Assembly (NCBI GenBank): GCA_021821705.1
Contig: JAKACE010000062.1
Location: forward strand, 1 to 8,260
Direction: 5' to 3'
DNA length: 8,260 nucleotides
Source of the DNA: Actinomycetes bacterium
GTDB taxonomy: Bacteria; Actinomycetota; Acidimicrobiia; Acidimicrobiales; Palsa-688
The position numbers were made by a program, and so were the translations under genes. Shown one piece after another: positions 1 through 6,215 of this stretch; position 1 is the first letter of the stretch, and every line of letters starts with the position of its first letter. The notes beneath the pieces are model-generated. The model saw only the letters and a program-made list of their open reading frames with translations. It made no database searches and was not told the origin of the DNA.

Positions 1-16
1 GAACGAACTGAGCGCC

Positions 17-1009
17 GTGGCGCCAGTGCAGGGCGTCCTCGGCGGCCCACACGAGTTCGCCCGGGACTTCTCGGCCGTGCACTCGCAGGTGTGCAGCGTC
101 ATCAGGGGCAAGCCCGAGCAGGTGCGCCTGGCCCTCGTGTGCCTGCTGGCTGGGGGGCACCTCCTGGTGGAGGACGTCCCCGGCGTCGGCAAGACCAGCC
201 TGGCCAAGTCCATCGCCCGAGCTCTCGGGCTCTCCTGGGGCCGCGCCCAGTTCACCCCGGACCTGCTCCCCTCGGACGTGACGGGTGCCAGCGTCTTCGA
301 CCGGGCGGCCAACGACTTCGTCTTCAGGCCGGGTGCCGTGTTCGTCAACGTGCTGCTGGCCGACGAGATCAACCGTGCCTCCCCCAAGACCCAGGCCGCC
401 CTCCTCGAGGCCATGGAGGAACGCCAGGTGACGGTGGACGCCAACACCTACGCCCTACCCGACCCGTTCCTCGTCATCGCCACCCAGAACCCCATCGAGC
501 ACGAGGGCACCTACCCCCTACCGGTGTCGGAACTGGACCGCTTCCTCATCAAGCTGCACCTCGGGTACCCGGACCGGGGGGCGACCCTGGAAATCCTGGC
601 CGAGGAGCCCTCGACCCGGCGCCTGCCCGAGCTACCGGCCGCCTTCGGCCCGGGCCGGGTCGAGGCCATGTCTGCCTACGCCGCCAGCGTCTACGTCGCG
701 CCGGCCCTCCAGGGGTACCTAGTCGACCTGGCCGAGGCGACCCGAGAGCACCCGGGCGTGCTCATCGGGCTGTCTCCCCGGGCCGTGCTCGGCCTGCAGC
801 GTTGCGCCCGCTGCCTGGCCGCCTCCCATGGGCGCGACTACGTTGTGCCCGACGACGTGAAGGCCCTGCTCGGCCCCGTGGCCGAGCACCGCCTCGTCCT
901 GTCCCCCGAGCTCGCGTACAGCGCCGGCTCGGCGGCGCGGGTGGTGACCGAGGTACTGGGCAGGGTGCCTGTCCCACTGCCGGCACCCCGGAAGGCCGGC
1001 GACGCCTGA
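17..1009 (+). CDS. MoxR-family AAA+ ATPase
   Basis: This is a 330-residue MoxR-type AAA+ ATPase, a cytoplasmic chaperone-like ATPase that in characterised relatives matures or activates partner proteins, often ones with von Willebrand A-like folds. Visible motifs are Walker A (EDVPGVGKT, ending at Thr60), Walker B (LLADEINR, Asp116-Glu117), sensor 1 (ATQNP, Asn158), the arginine-finger segment (ELDRF, Arg175) and sensor 2 (GLSPRA, Arg255). The stretch GTYPLPVSELDRF is diagnostic of MoxR. Length is normal for the family and all ATPase residues are present, so it should be active. The GTG at 17 is used as start because it gives a normal N-terminus, but the frame is open to the window edge, so an earlier start cannot be excluded. 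It is followed 37 bp later by its usual partner, a DUF58 gene. Family assignment is secure; the client protein is inferred from context. Confidence 0.95.
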   Translation: MAPVQGVLGGPHEFARDFSAVHSQVCSVIRGKPEQVRLALVCLLAGGHLLVEDVPGVGKTSLAKSIARALGLSWGRAQFTPDLLPSDVTGASVFDRAANDFVFRPGAVFVNVLLADEINRASPKTQAALLEAMEERQVTVDANTYALPDPFLVIATQNPIEHEGTYPLPVSELDRFLIKLHLGYPDRGATLEILAEEPSTRRLPELPAAFGPGRVEAMSAYAASVYVAPALQGYLVDLAEATREHPGVLIGLSPRAVLGLQRCARCLAASHGRDYVVPDDVKALLGPVAEHRLVLSPELAYSAGSAARVVTEVLGRVPVPLPAPRKAGDA

Positions 1010-1046
1010 AGGCCCCGCACAGGCTGGGGCCGGGCCTGCTCATGCC

Positions 1047-2513
1047 ATGGCCGCCAAGGGGGTCAGGGCCACGGCGCGGGGCTGGTACGTAGGGACCGCC
1101 GCCATGGCCCTCGCCGTCCTGGGGGTGCTGGTAGGCGTCGAGGAGCTGTACGCGCTTGCGGCCTCGGCACTCGTGGCCCTGGCAGCCGCGGCGGCTTGGG
1201 CCCGGCGCCAGGAGCTGGCCCTGTCCGCCCAGCTGCTCGTGGCGCCGGGGCGGGCACCACAGGGCACCCCGGTGCAAGCCAGCGTGGGGCTGCTCAGCCT
1301 GGGCACGCGGGCCGCGCCGCCACTGGCCCTCGAGGTCCCCATCTGCCGCCAGGCCGGTGCCCACGCCGGGTCGCCCGCAAGAGCGGTCCTGTCCGCCGCC
1401 GCGATGACCCCGGGGGAGCAGGCCTGGGCCACCTTGCGCCTGCCGACCCAGGAGCGGGGCCTCTGGACCGTCGGACCTGTCCGAGCCCGCCTGACCGACC
1501 CTCTCGGGCTCTTCGAGCGCCGTTGGTCGGACAGCGTTGCGGCTGGCTTCGCCGTCCATCCCCATCTGGTGCGCCTGTGCCCCCTGCCCGGGTGGCGCGA
1601 GGGTGCCCAGGCGGACGCCTCGCGGCATCCAGGGGCCGCTGTCACCGACGAGCTCGACGGCTGGCGCGACTACGAGCCCGGGGACGACATGCGCCGGGTG
1701 CACTGGAAGCTGACAGCGAAACGGGACCGCTTGAGCGTCCGCCAGGACCTCGGCGCCAGGGCAACTTCCACCATTGTCCTGGTCGACCTCAGGGAGGACC
1801 ACCACTACCCCGGGACCCTCGACACCTGTGCCGAGGCCGCCGCCAGCGTCCTGACGGCGCTCTTGCGCCCGCCCCTGGCCAGCGTCGTGTTGGCCACCAC
1901 AGCGGGCCACGTCCATGGCCCGGCCCCCGTCCCGGTGCCGCCAGAGCTCCTCTACGACGCCCTCGCTGCGGCCGTACTGCACGAGGGCGCTGCCGCTGCT
2001 GCGCTCGCAACACCGGGCCGCCCCCTGCACCGCCCGGGCCAGGCGCCGGCATCGTTGCCGACCACGTCCGCCGACCTAGTGGTGGTCATAGCGGCCACGG
2101 CGGAAGCCGGCGAGGACCTCGCATCGTCCCTCCCCGTCGACAAGGGCCGCATCGTCGTCGTCGCGGCCTGCCAGAGGCCGCCAGGGGCCACGCCACTGGG
2201 GACCGTCCCCGCCGCTCGGACCGGGACAGCCATCACGGTGCTGTGGGCGGGCGCCGACCTGCCTGCCGCCTGGGCGGCGCTGGCGGCGTGGGGCACCCGG
2301 CCGCGGCCTTGGGCGACGCTCGCAGCGCGGGCAGGCGGCCAGGTTGCAGGCGACGGCCGTGCCGGAGCAGGCACCACCGTGCCTGGTGCGACCGGGCCTG
2401 GTGCGACCGGGCCTGGTGCGACCGGGCCTGGTGCGACCGGGCCTGGCGTGACCGTGCCTGGCGTGACCCCCGGGCCCCACGGTCCGCTGCCGCCCCGGCG
2501 GGACTGGTCGTGA
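1047..2513 (+). CDS. DUF58 domain membrane protein
   Basis: This 488-residue protein belongs to the DUF58 family, the usual partner of MoxR ATPases. Residues 12-51 form two hydrophobic helices that anchor it in the membrane. A beta-rich segment follows (about 55-170), then the DUF58 signature at 201-234: DELDGWRDYEPGDD, then RRVHWKLTAKRDRLSVRQ. The next segment, IVLVDLRE (Asp247), resembles the first strand of a von Willebrand A fold, but the DxSxS metal site is not preserved. The ATG at 1047 is the only ATG near the MoxR stop in this frame; its ribosome binding site is weak, which fits coupling to the upstream gene. The C-terminus (about 446-475) is an unusual PGATG-type pentapeptide repeat. 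The stop overlaps the start of the next gene. Molecular function of DUF58 is not established; a role as scaffold or client of the ATPase at the membrane is inference. Confidence 0.92.
   Translation: MAAKGVRATARGWYVGTAAMALAVLGVLVGVEELYALAASALVALAAAAAWARRQELALSAQLLVAPGRAPQGTPVQASVGLLSLGTRAAPPLALEVPICRQAGAHAGSPARAVLSAAAMTPGEQAWATLRLPTQERGLWTVGPVRARLTDPLGLFERRWSDSVAAGFAVHPHLVRLCPLPGWREGAQADASRHPGAAVTDELDGWRDYEPGDDMRRVHWKLTAKRDRLSVRQDLGARATSTIVLVDLREDHHYPGTLDTCAEAAASVLTALLRPPLASVVLATTAGHVHGPAPVPVPPELLYDALAAAVLHEGAAAAALATPGRPLHRPGQAPASLPTTSADLVVVIAATAEAGEDLASSLPVDKGRIVVVAACQRPPGATPLGTVPAARTGTAITVLWAGADLPAAWAALAAWGTRPRPWATLAARAGGQVAGDGRAGAGTTVPGATGPGATGPGATGPGATGPGVTVPGVTPGPHGPLPPRRDWS
2381..2470 (+). 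repeat. 15-bp in-frame tandem repeat, six units
   Basis: Four identical copies of gcctggtgcgaccgg (2381-2440) are followed by two diverged copies (2441-2455 and 2456-2470), in which the central gtgcg becomes cgtga-like and the last bases change. The unit is a multiple of three, so copy-number changes keep the DUF58 frame and only lengthen or shorten a Pro-Gly-Ala-Thr-Gly tail near the C-terminus. Identity of the first four copies at the nucleotide level suggests recent slippage or duplication. Confidence 0.95.
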
Positions 2514-4915
2514 CGACCTACGGGGCGGAAAACCGCCCAGCAGCGGCTGGGCAAGCGGCGGCTGGGCAAGCGGCGGTGCGGGCCGCGCTCGCTCTGGGGA
2601 CGTGGGGCATCGTCGTCGCAGCCGGCGCCGGTTTCGCCGGCGTCTACAGCACCGGGCAGTGGTTCGGGCCTTTCGCCCTGACCGCCGCCGCCGTCGTCGT
2701 CGGTGCCCATGCGGCCCGCCGCTTGCGCCTTCCCCTGCCAGCGGTGCTTCTTTGCGCAGCGGTCGCCGGCTGGTGGGCGGCGTCGGCCATGGTCGCACCG
2801 GGTGCCCTGCGAGCCGGCCTACCTCTCGGCAGAAGTTTCAACCGGCTCTCCTGGCTTTGGGCACAGGCGTCCCACCAGTTCGCCGGAAGCGTGGCGCCCG
2901 TGCCCGCCACGCCGGGCTTCGTGCTCTGGACAGCCTTGGGCGCGGGCCTCGTCGCACTGGCTACGGACTGGTTTGCAACCAGCGGGCACGCCGCCGGCTC
3001 GCTCGGCCCACCCGTGGCCCTTTTCGCCATCGCCTGCGCTCTTGGCACGGGGGCGCAGCGGGCCTGGGCGGTCCCCCTCTTCGTCTTCGCCGCTGCCGCC
3101 TTCCTCGCCCTACAGCAGTCGCTCGCCACCGGGCGCGGCGGCCGGCTGTCGCCGAGCGCAGCGCCCTACCCACTTCCTGTACCGCCTGGCGGAGCTTCCG
3201 GCACGGCCCCGACCACGCCGGTCACCCGCCGGTCGTACGGGTATGCCCGCGGCCTGGCCTTCGGCGCTCTGGCGGCGCTGGTGGCGCTGGCGGTCGTCCC
3301 GCTGCTCGGCCGCGACGGCACAGGCCCCGTGGGTTGGCGCGCCCACGGGCCCCAGGGAGTCCGGCTGACACCCAGCCCCCTGGTGAGCATGCAGGCCGAC
3401 CTGATCGAGCGCACCAGGACGCCCGCCTTCCGGGTGCGCAGTTCTGCCGCCTCCTACTGGCGCCTGACCAGTCTCGACAACTTCAACGGCACGTCCTGGG
3501 AGGCTTCGGGATCGTACTCGAGCGTGCAGGGCCGCCTGCCCGGTGTGTCGACCCGGCCCGGTGCCCGCCAGGTCCGTGAATCGTTCCAGATCCAGGCCCT
3601 GGGGTCCCCCTGGTTACCGGTCGCCTTCCAGCCGGAATCGGTGAGCACCACCACCGGCGTCAGCTACGACCCCGCCTCGGACAGCCTGCTCACTGCGACC
3701 CCTACTGCGGACGGGCAGCGCTACGAGGTGACTGCCAGCCAACAGCTCGCCATGCTCTCGCCGGCCGCGCTCGCATCGGTGCCGCCGCTCGACGCGGCTG
3801 ACACCACCTCAATGAAGCGCTACCTGCAACTCCCGGCTCTGCCCCCTACGGTCGCCGCACTGGCCCATGACCTGACCGGCACCGGCGCAAACGAGTACGC
3901 AAAGGCCCTCGCCCTGCAGGACTACTTCCATCGCCCGCCCTACACCTACACCCTCGAGCCGCCTCCCGGGCCGTCGCCCAGCGCGCTGGTCAACTTCCTC
4001 TTCTACACCCACGCCGGTTACTGCCAGCAGTACGCGGGCGCCTTCGCAGTCCTGGCCCGGGCCGCCGGCATCCCGGCACGCGTCGCCGTCGGCTTCGCAA
4101 CCGGCACCGAGGTCGCTCCCCATCTCTGGCAGGTCGTCGATGGCGACGCCCACGCCTGGCCCGAGGTCTGGTTCCCCACGCTCGGGTGGGCCCCTTTCGA
4201 ACCGACCCCGTCCTTCGCCATTCCGGCCGCAACCCAGTACACCGGTCAGGGAAGCGGCGCGGGAGCGCAGCCCTCGCAGGCAACACCGGCGCCCGGCAGT
4301 CCCTATGCGGGCTCCGCTCCAGCGGCTGCGGGTCAGCGTTACCCGGCGGCCGCCCACCGGGCCAATACATCGGCGCCGCTCCTGGCTCACCACGGCGCCA
4401 GCGCGGTGACCGGCCCAGCCCGGAGCGGACCGTCCCCGTGGTGGCTGAGCATGCTGGCGGCCATCCCGGCAGGCCTGCTTGCCTTCAACCGGGCTGGGCG
4501 GCACCGGCGCCACCGGCGCAGGCTCGGGCACCTCGGGCTCAAAGGCGGCCCCGCCGGCGAGGGCCACCCTGCGGCCGCCCCACTGGCTCTTTTGTGCTGG
4601 GCCGAGTTGGGCGACGAACTGGCGGCCTTCGGCCTGGGCGCGATGCCGGCCGAATCGCCTAGTGAATTCGCCGACCGAGCCGGCAGGGCGCTGGACGCAG
4701 CCGCTCGCCCGCTTTCTGTCTCGTTCCAACTGGAGCAGCTGGCCGAGCTGGTGAACGCGGCTGCTTATGGACCTGGCGACATCGCCGACGCCGAGCTGGC
4801 GCGAGCCCGCGCCTGGGCGTCGCAGATCCGGCACTTGGCCCGCATGGTCACTCCGCTCCACCGCCGCCTGGCGGGCGCGCTGGACCCCCGGACGGGTTGG
4901 ACCGACCCGCGGTAG
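2510..4915 (+). CDS. TgpA-like transmembrane transglutaminase-like protein with DUF4129-like tail
   Basis: This 801-residue protein has the DUF3488 / transglutaminase-core / DUF4129 layout of TgpA-type envelope proteins. About six hydrophobic helices fill residues 24-265. An extracytoplasmic region follows, with the conserved YWRLTSLDNFNGTSW at 316-330. The transglutaminase core has Cys505 (HAGYCQQYAG), His548 (GDAHAWPEVW) and Glu564 (GWAPFEPTP). The 43- and 16-residue spacings match the Cys-His-Asp triad, with Glu in the Asp place. An Ala/Pro/Gly-rich linker (about 570-640) leads to one more helix at 644-663 (PWWLSMLAAIPAGLLAF), a basic stretch and a cytoplasmic DUF4129-like region (about 685-775). 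The start is GTG at 2510, overlapping the DUF58 stop as GTGA, with GGCGGGA just upstream; the frame is also open further upstream across the DUF58 gene, but that portion has no recognisable domain. In Pseudomonas TgpA is essential for growth; the substrate here is unknown, and peptidoglycan- or envelope-linked protein is inference. Confidence 0.9.
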   Translation: MTTYGAENRPAAAGQAAAGQAAVRAALALGTWGIVVAAGAGFAGVYSTGQWFGPFALTAAAVVVGAHAARRLRLPLPAVLLCAAVAGWWAASAMVAPGALRAGLPLGRSFNRLSWLWAQASHQFAGSVAPVPATPGFVLWTALGAGLVALATDWFATSGHAAGSLGPPVALFAIACALGTGAQRAWAVPLFVFAAAAFLALQQSLATGRGGRLSPSAAPYPLPVPPGGASGTAPTTPVTRRSYGYARGLAFGALAALVALAVVPLLGRDGTGPVGWRAHGPQGVRLTPSPLVSMQADLIERTRTPAFRVRSSAASYWRLTSLDNFNGTSWEASGSYSSVQGRLPGVSTRPGARQVRESFQIQALGSPWLPVAFQPESVSTTTGVSYDPASDSLLTATPTADGQRYEVTASQQLAMLSPAALASVPPLDAADTTSMKRYLQLPALPPTVAALAHDLTGTGANEYAKALALQDYFHRPPYTYTLEPPPGPSPSALVNFLFYTHAGYCQQYAGAFAVLARAAGIPARVAVGFATGTEVAPHLWQVVDGDAHAWPEVWFPTLGWAPFEPTPSFAIPAATQYTGQGSGAGAQPSQATPAPGSPYAGSAPAAAGQRYPAAAHRANTSAPLLAHHGASAVTGPARSGPSPWWLSMLAAIPAGLLAFNRAGRHRRHRRRLGHLGLKGGPAGEGHPAAAPLALLCWAELGDELAAFGLGAMPAESPSEFADRAGRALDAAARPLSVSFQLEQLAELVNAAAYGPGDIADAELARARAWASQIRHLARMVTPLHRRLAGALDPRTGWTDPR
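2545..2574 (+). repeat. 15-bp tandem duplication at the N-terminus of the transglutaminase gene
   Basis: Two exact adjacent copies of ggctgggcaagcggc occur at 2545-2559 and 2560-2574. They encode the Ala-Gly-Gln-Ala-Ala repeat in the short cytoplasmic N-terminal tail, before the first membrane helix. The period equals that of the repeat at the end of the upstream gene, although the unit sequence is unrelated. Confidence 0.9.
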
Positions 4916-4924
4916 CGGGGTAGC

Positions 4925-5446
4925 TCAGGCCGTCTCGCTGCTCTGGGCCGGCGGGAAACCGAAAGTGGGCGGTTGTGGCGGCGCGGCGACGTACATGTGC
5001 GCCGACCAGTCCTCGTCCGTACGCCCGTCGAGCTTGACCTGCCAGCGGTAGATACCGGGCGCAAGGGGAAGCCCGACGGGGAGCTCCATCATCGCCGAGG
5101 CCCTGCCCGGGAACCCGGTGGGCACGCCGGACGGGCTGGGAACGATGATCTGCTGCTCCAAGCGTACGGCTTGGGGCCCGAGCGGACCGGGCACGGACAC
5201 AACACCGCCGTCGTCGTCAACCAGCTCGATCTCGAGCAGGTGGGGGCGGTTGCACATGGCCAGCTCGGCTTCCAGGAACACCACAACCGTCTGCGGCCCT
5301 GTCACCAGTGGCACGCCGACGGCTCCCGCTCCCGGCGTGACCGGGCGCCGCAGTTGGGTCATCGCCCAGCCGACGTTCAGCAGGTTGACCGTACCGGTCT
5401 GAGGGCTCTGCGTACCACGGTCCGCCAGCAGGACGTAGATCTTCAC
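4925..5446 (-). CDS. DUF6941-like protein of unknown function
   Basis: The product is about 173 residues, soluble-looking, with no signal peptide or membrane helix. Its N-terminus (MKIYVLLADRG), the segment HLLEIELVDDDGGVV and the later LPLAPGIYRWQVKLDG followed by an aromatic/hydrophobic strand fit an all-beta fold that I recognise from the actinobacterial DUF6941 family; no biochemical role is known to me. Two GTG codons could start it, at 5452 and 5446. I chose 5446 because AGG at 5457-5455 is 8 bases away (only 2 from the other), and because Met plus a short hydrophobic strand ending in Ala-Asp matches the family N-terminus as I recall it. It lies 34 bp downstream of the DUF3040 stop on the same strand and is probably cotranscribed. 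It converges on the transglutaminase gene with 9 bp between the stops. The C-terminal tail is proline-rich. The gene is clearly real; the family name is less certain. Confidence 0.8.
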   Translation of the reverse strand: MKIYVLLADRGTQSPQTGTVNLLNVGWAMTQLRRPVTPGAGAVGVPLVTGPQTVVVFLEAELAMCNRPHLLEIELVDDDGGVVSVPGPLGPQAVRLEQQIIVPSPSGVPTGFPGRASAMMELPVGLPLAPGIYRWQVKLDGRTDEDWSAHMYVAAPPQPPTFGFPPAQSSETA

Positions 5447-5480
5447 CTGCACAACCTAGTGCCGCGGCGGGCCCCTCGGC

Positions 5481-5885
5481 TCAGCCGGCGCGCGGAGGTG
5501 CCGGGGGACGACGCCGGCGGCCGGCTCGCCACTGCGCGAGCGCCTGCCACAGCGTGGCGTCCGGGGGCACGACGTCCTCGGCACCCTCGCGCCGCATGGC
5601 GGCGCGCAGCCAGTGGTCCTCGAGGAGGCGGCGCACACTCTGCACCAGCTTGACCGTAGAAACGAGCATGGCCAGGAAGCCGACCACGCCCACCAGCCAG
5701 GAGGAGGCAAACGACACCAACAGGCAGACCAGGCCGACCAGGAAGCCCACGGCAGCGCGCTTGGCGGCGCGCACGGCGTCGCGCGGGTCGACAGGTGTGC
5801 GCAGCGCCCGAGCCAAGCCGTGCTCATGCTCGAACTGGCGCTCGATCTGGCGCAGCATGCGCTGTTCGTGTTCCGAGAGCGGCAC
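5481..5885 (-). CDS. DUF3040 family small membrane protein
   Basis: The product is 134 residues. It opens with PLSEHEQRMLRQIERQF, the hallmark N-terminus of DUF3040, followed by an acidic/basic segment. Two adjacent hydrophobic helices (about 46-63 and 66-85, AVGFLVGLVCLLVSF and VVGFLAMLVSTVKLV) come next, then a charged C-terminal region ending in a basic Arg/Pro tail. The frame stays open to 6038, but the family always begins at the PLSEHEQ motif. A GTG at 5885 directly precedes it, with GGAGG at 5900-5896, so the longer form is rejected. DUF3040 genes are typical of Actinomycetota, and in Streptomyces and Mycobacterium one sits near the division and cell wall cluster, which suggests an envelope role; the function is not established. 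It is first in a probable two-gene operon with the DUF6941-like gene and divergent from the glycoside hydrolase gene. Confidence 0.9.
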   Translation of the reverse strand: MPLSEHEQRMLRQIERQFEHEHGLARALRTPVDPRDAVRAAKRAAVGFLVGLVCLLVSFASSWLVGVVGFLAMLVSTVKLVQSVRRLLEDHWLRAAMRREGAEDVVPPDATLWQALAQWRAGRRRRPPAPPRAG

Positions 5886-5895
5886 TGCTACTGCA

Positions 5896-5900
5896 CCTCC
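5896..5900 (-). promoter_or_regulatory. Ribosome binding site of the DUF3040 gene
   Basis: GGAGG on the minus strand, 10 bases before the GTG at 5885. It is the strongest Shine-Dalgarno match in this stretch and decides the start in favour of the 134-residue protein over a 185-residue version beginning at 6038. Confidence 0.75.
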
Positions 5901-5927
5901 GTGCCGTCTGTCAGTTGTGAGCGGACA

Positions 5928-5956
5928 TCCATATCTCTGGCACTCGCGCTGGTCTA
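5928..5956 (-). promoter_or_regulatory. Possible promoter of the DUF3040/DUF6941 operon
   Basis: On the minus strand TAGACC (5956-5951) and TATGGA (5933-5928) are separated by 17 bases. They match the -35 consensus at four of six positions and the -10 at three of six. The position would give a short leader of roughly 35 bases before the DUF3040 start. The match is weak, and GC-rich actinobacterial promoters are often poor matches, so this is only a candidate. Confidence 0.2.
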
Positions 5957-6082
5957 CCTGCTGGACCCAAGCTACACCGGCCTGCGCCCGATTTAGGGTC
6001 GGCCCCGGCCCGGGCGCACGGCTCGCCGGCCCGGCCATCCCCGGATGGGTGCGCTACGGCGGCCCCCGTGGACGGGGTCGCT

Positions 6083-6096
6083 TGACATCGATGTCA
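6083..6096. promoter_or_regulatory. 14-bp perfect palindrome, probable repressor operator
   Basis: TGACATCGATGTCA is a perfect inverted repeat with a central CG. Together with the preceding T it forms TTGACA (6082-6087), an exact -35 consensus, though no good -10 hexamer is seen 16-18 bases further on. Even-length palindromes with a central CG are typical operators of LacI-family sugar regulators, and the adjacent rightward gene is a glycoside hydrolase. A repressor bound here would block polymerase at the -35. The regulator itself is not in the window, so the family assignment is inference. Confidence 0.6.
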
Positions 6097-6109
6097 GACA
6101 ACCGTCCTG

Positions 6110-6133
6110 CGCAAAGGCTGTCTCGCCTTTGCG
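6110..6133 (+). promoter_or_regulatory. Stem-loop with perfect 9-bp arms upstream of the hydrolase gene
   Basis: cgcaaaggc (6110-6118) and gcctttgcg (6125-6133) are exact reverse complements around a 6-base loop (tgtctc). If transcription starts about 30-35 bases after the TTGACA at 6082, the start would fall near or inside this element, so it could be a second DNA operator or a stabilising 5' end hairpin. No T run follows, so a classical intrinsic terminator is unlikely. It lies 82 bases before the hydrolase start. Confidence 0.5.
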
Positions 6134-6177
6134 AGCAGCCGTGCGACCACGCAAGGCGGCTATTGTGACCCGCGACA

Positions 6178-6194
6178 GCCCGGACTGCCCGGGC
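6178..6194 (+). promoter_or_regulatory. Short GC hairpin just before the hydrolase ribosome binding site
   Basis: gcccgg (6178-6183) pairs with ccgggc (6189-6194) around a 5-base loop, ending 10 bases before the GGGAG. It could affect translation initiation, but six-base GC arms arise often by chance in DNA this GC-rich. Confidence 0.25.
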
Positions 6195-6204
6195 GAACGC
6201 ACTT

Positions 6205-6209
6205 GGGAG
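6205..6209 (+). promoter_or_regulatory. Ribosome binding site of the glycoside hydrolase gene
   Basis: GGGAG lies 6 bases before the ATG at 6216. It supports that start over the upstream in-frame ATG at 6045, whose use would place the palindrome and both hairpins inside coding sequence. Confidence 0.75.
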
Positions 6210-6215
6210 AGCCCG

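Larger units (their letters stand above)
5886..6215. other. Divergent intergenic regulatory region, no gene seen
   Basis: These 330 bp separate the starts of the DUF3040 gene (leftward) and the glycoside hydrolase gene (rightward). Both neighbouring frames remain open into it, from 6038 leftward and 6045 rightward. However, the translations there are Arg/Pro/Gly-rich and unlike the families, and good ribosome binding sites place the true starts at the region's edges. The region must contain the promoters of both transcripts. The regulatory-looking elements cluster on the hydrolase side: a palindrome, a stem-loop and a weaker hairpin between 6083 and 6194. An imperfect inverted repeat ccatcc-cc-ggatgg is at 6035-6048. 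Confidence 0.75.

Noticed and set aside
1196..2509. Long open frame running over the DUF58 gene and into the transglutaminase gene on the + strand
   Set aside because: The translation is Arg/Pro/Gly-rich low-complexity sequence typical of the wrong frame in GC-rich DNA. The DUF58 frame over the same DNA has a clear family signature, and GTG 2510 is a well-placed start.
3809..4861. Minus-strand open frame of 350 codons antisense to the transglutaminase gene
   Set aside because: It is a compositional shadow: the opposite strand has the catalytic motifs and membrane helices in the correct frame.
4906..4919. cccgc-ggta-gcggg hairpin over the transglutaminase stop codon as a bidirectional terminator
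   Set aside because: The stem is only five base pairs and there is no T tract on either strand; too weak in this base composition.
5915..5925. TTGTGAGCGGA, identical to eleven bases of the E. coli lac operator
   Set aside because: There is no matching second half-site and the organism is unrelated to enterobacteria; most likely chance.
5886..6038. N-terminal extension of the DUF3040 protein to an ATG at 6038
   Set aside because: The family starts at PLSEHEQ, a GTG with GGAGG precedes that motif, and the extra 51 residues have no family-like character.
6161..6166. TATTGT as a -10 element for the hydrolase gene
   Set aside because: No acceptable -35 lies 16-18 bases upstream, and the TTGACA at 6082 is far too distant.
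6045..6215. N-terminal extension of the glycoside hydrolase to ATG 6045
   Set aside because: It would put the palindrome and hairpins in coding sequence. The ATG at 6216 has a good ribosome binding site and directly precedes the barrel.
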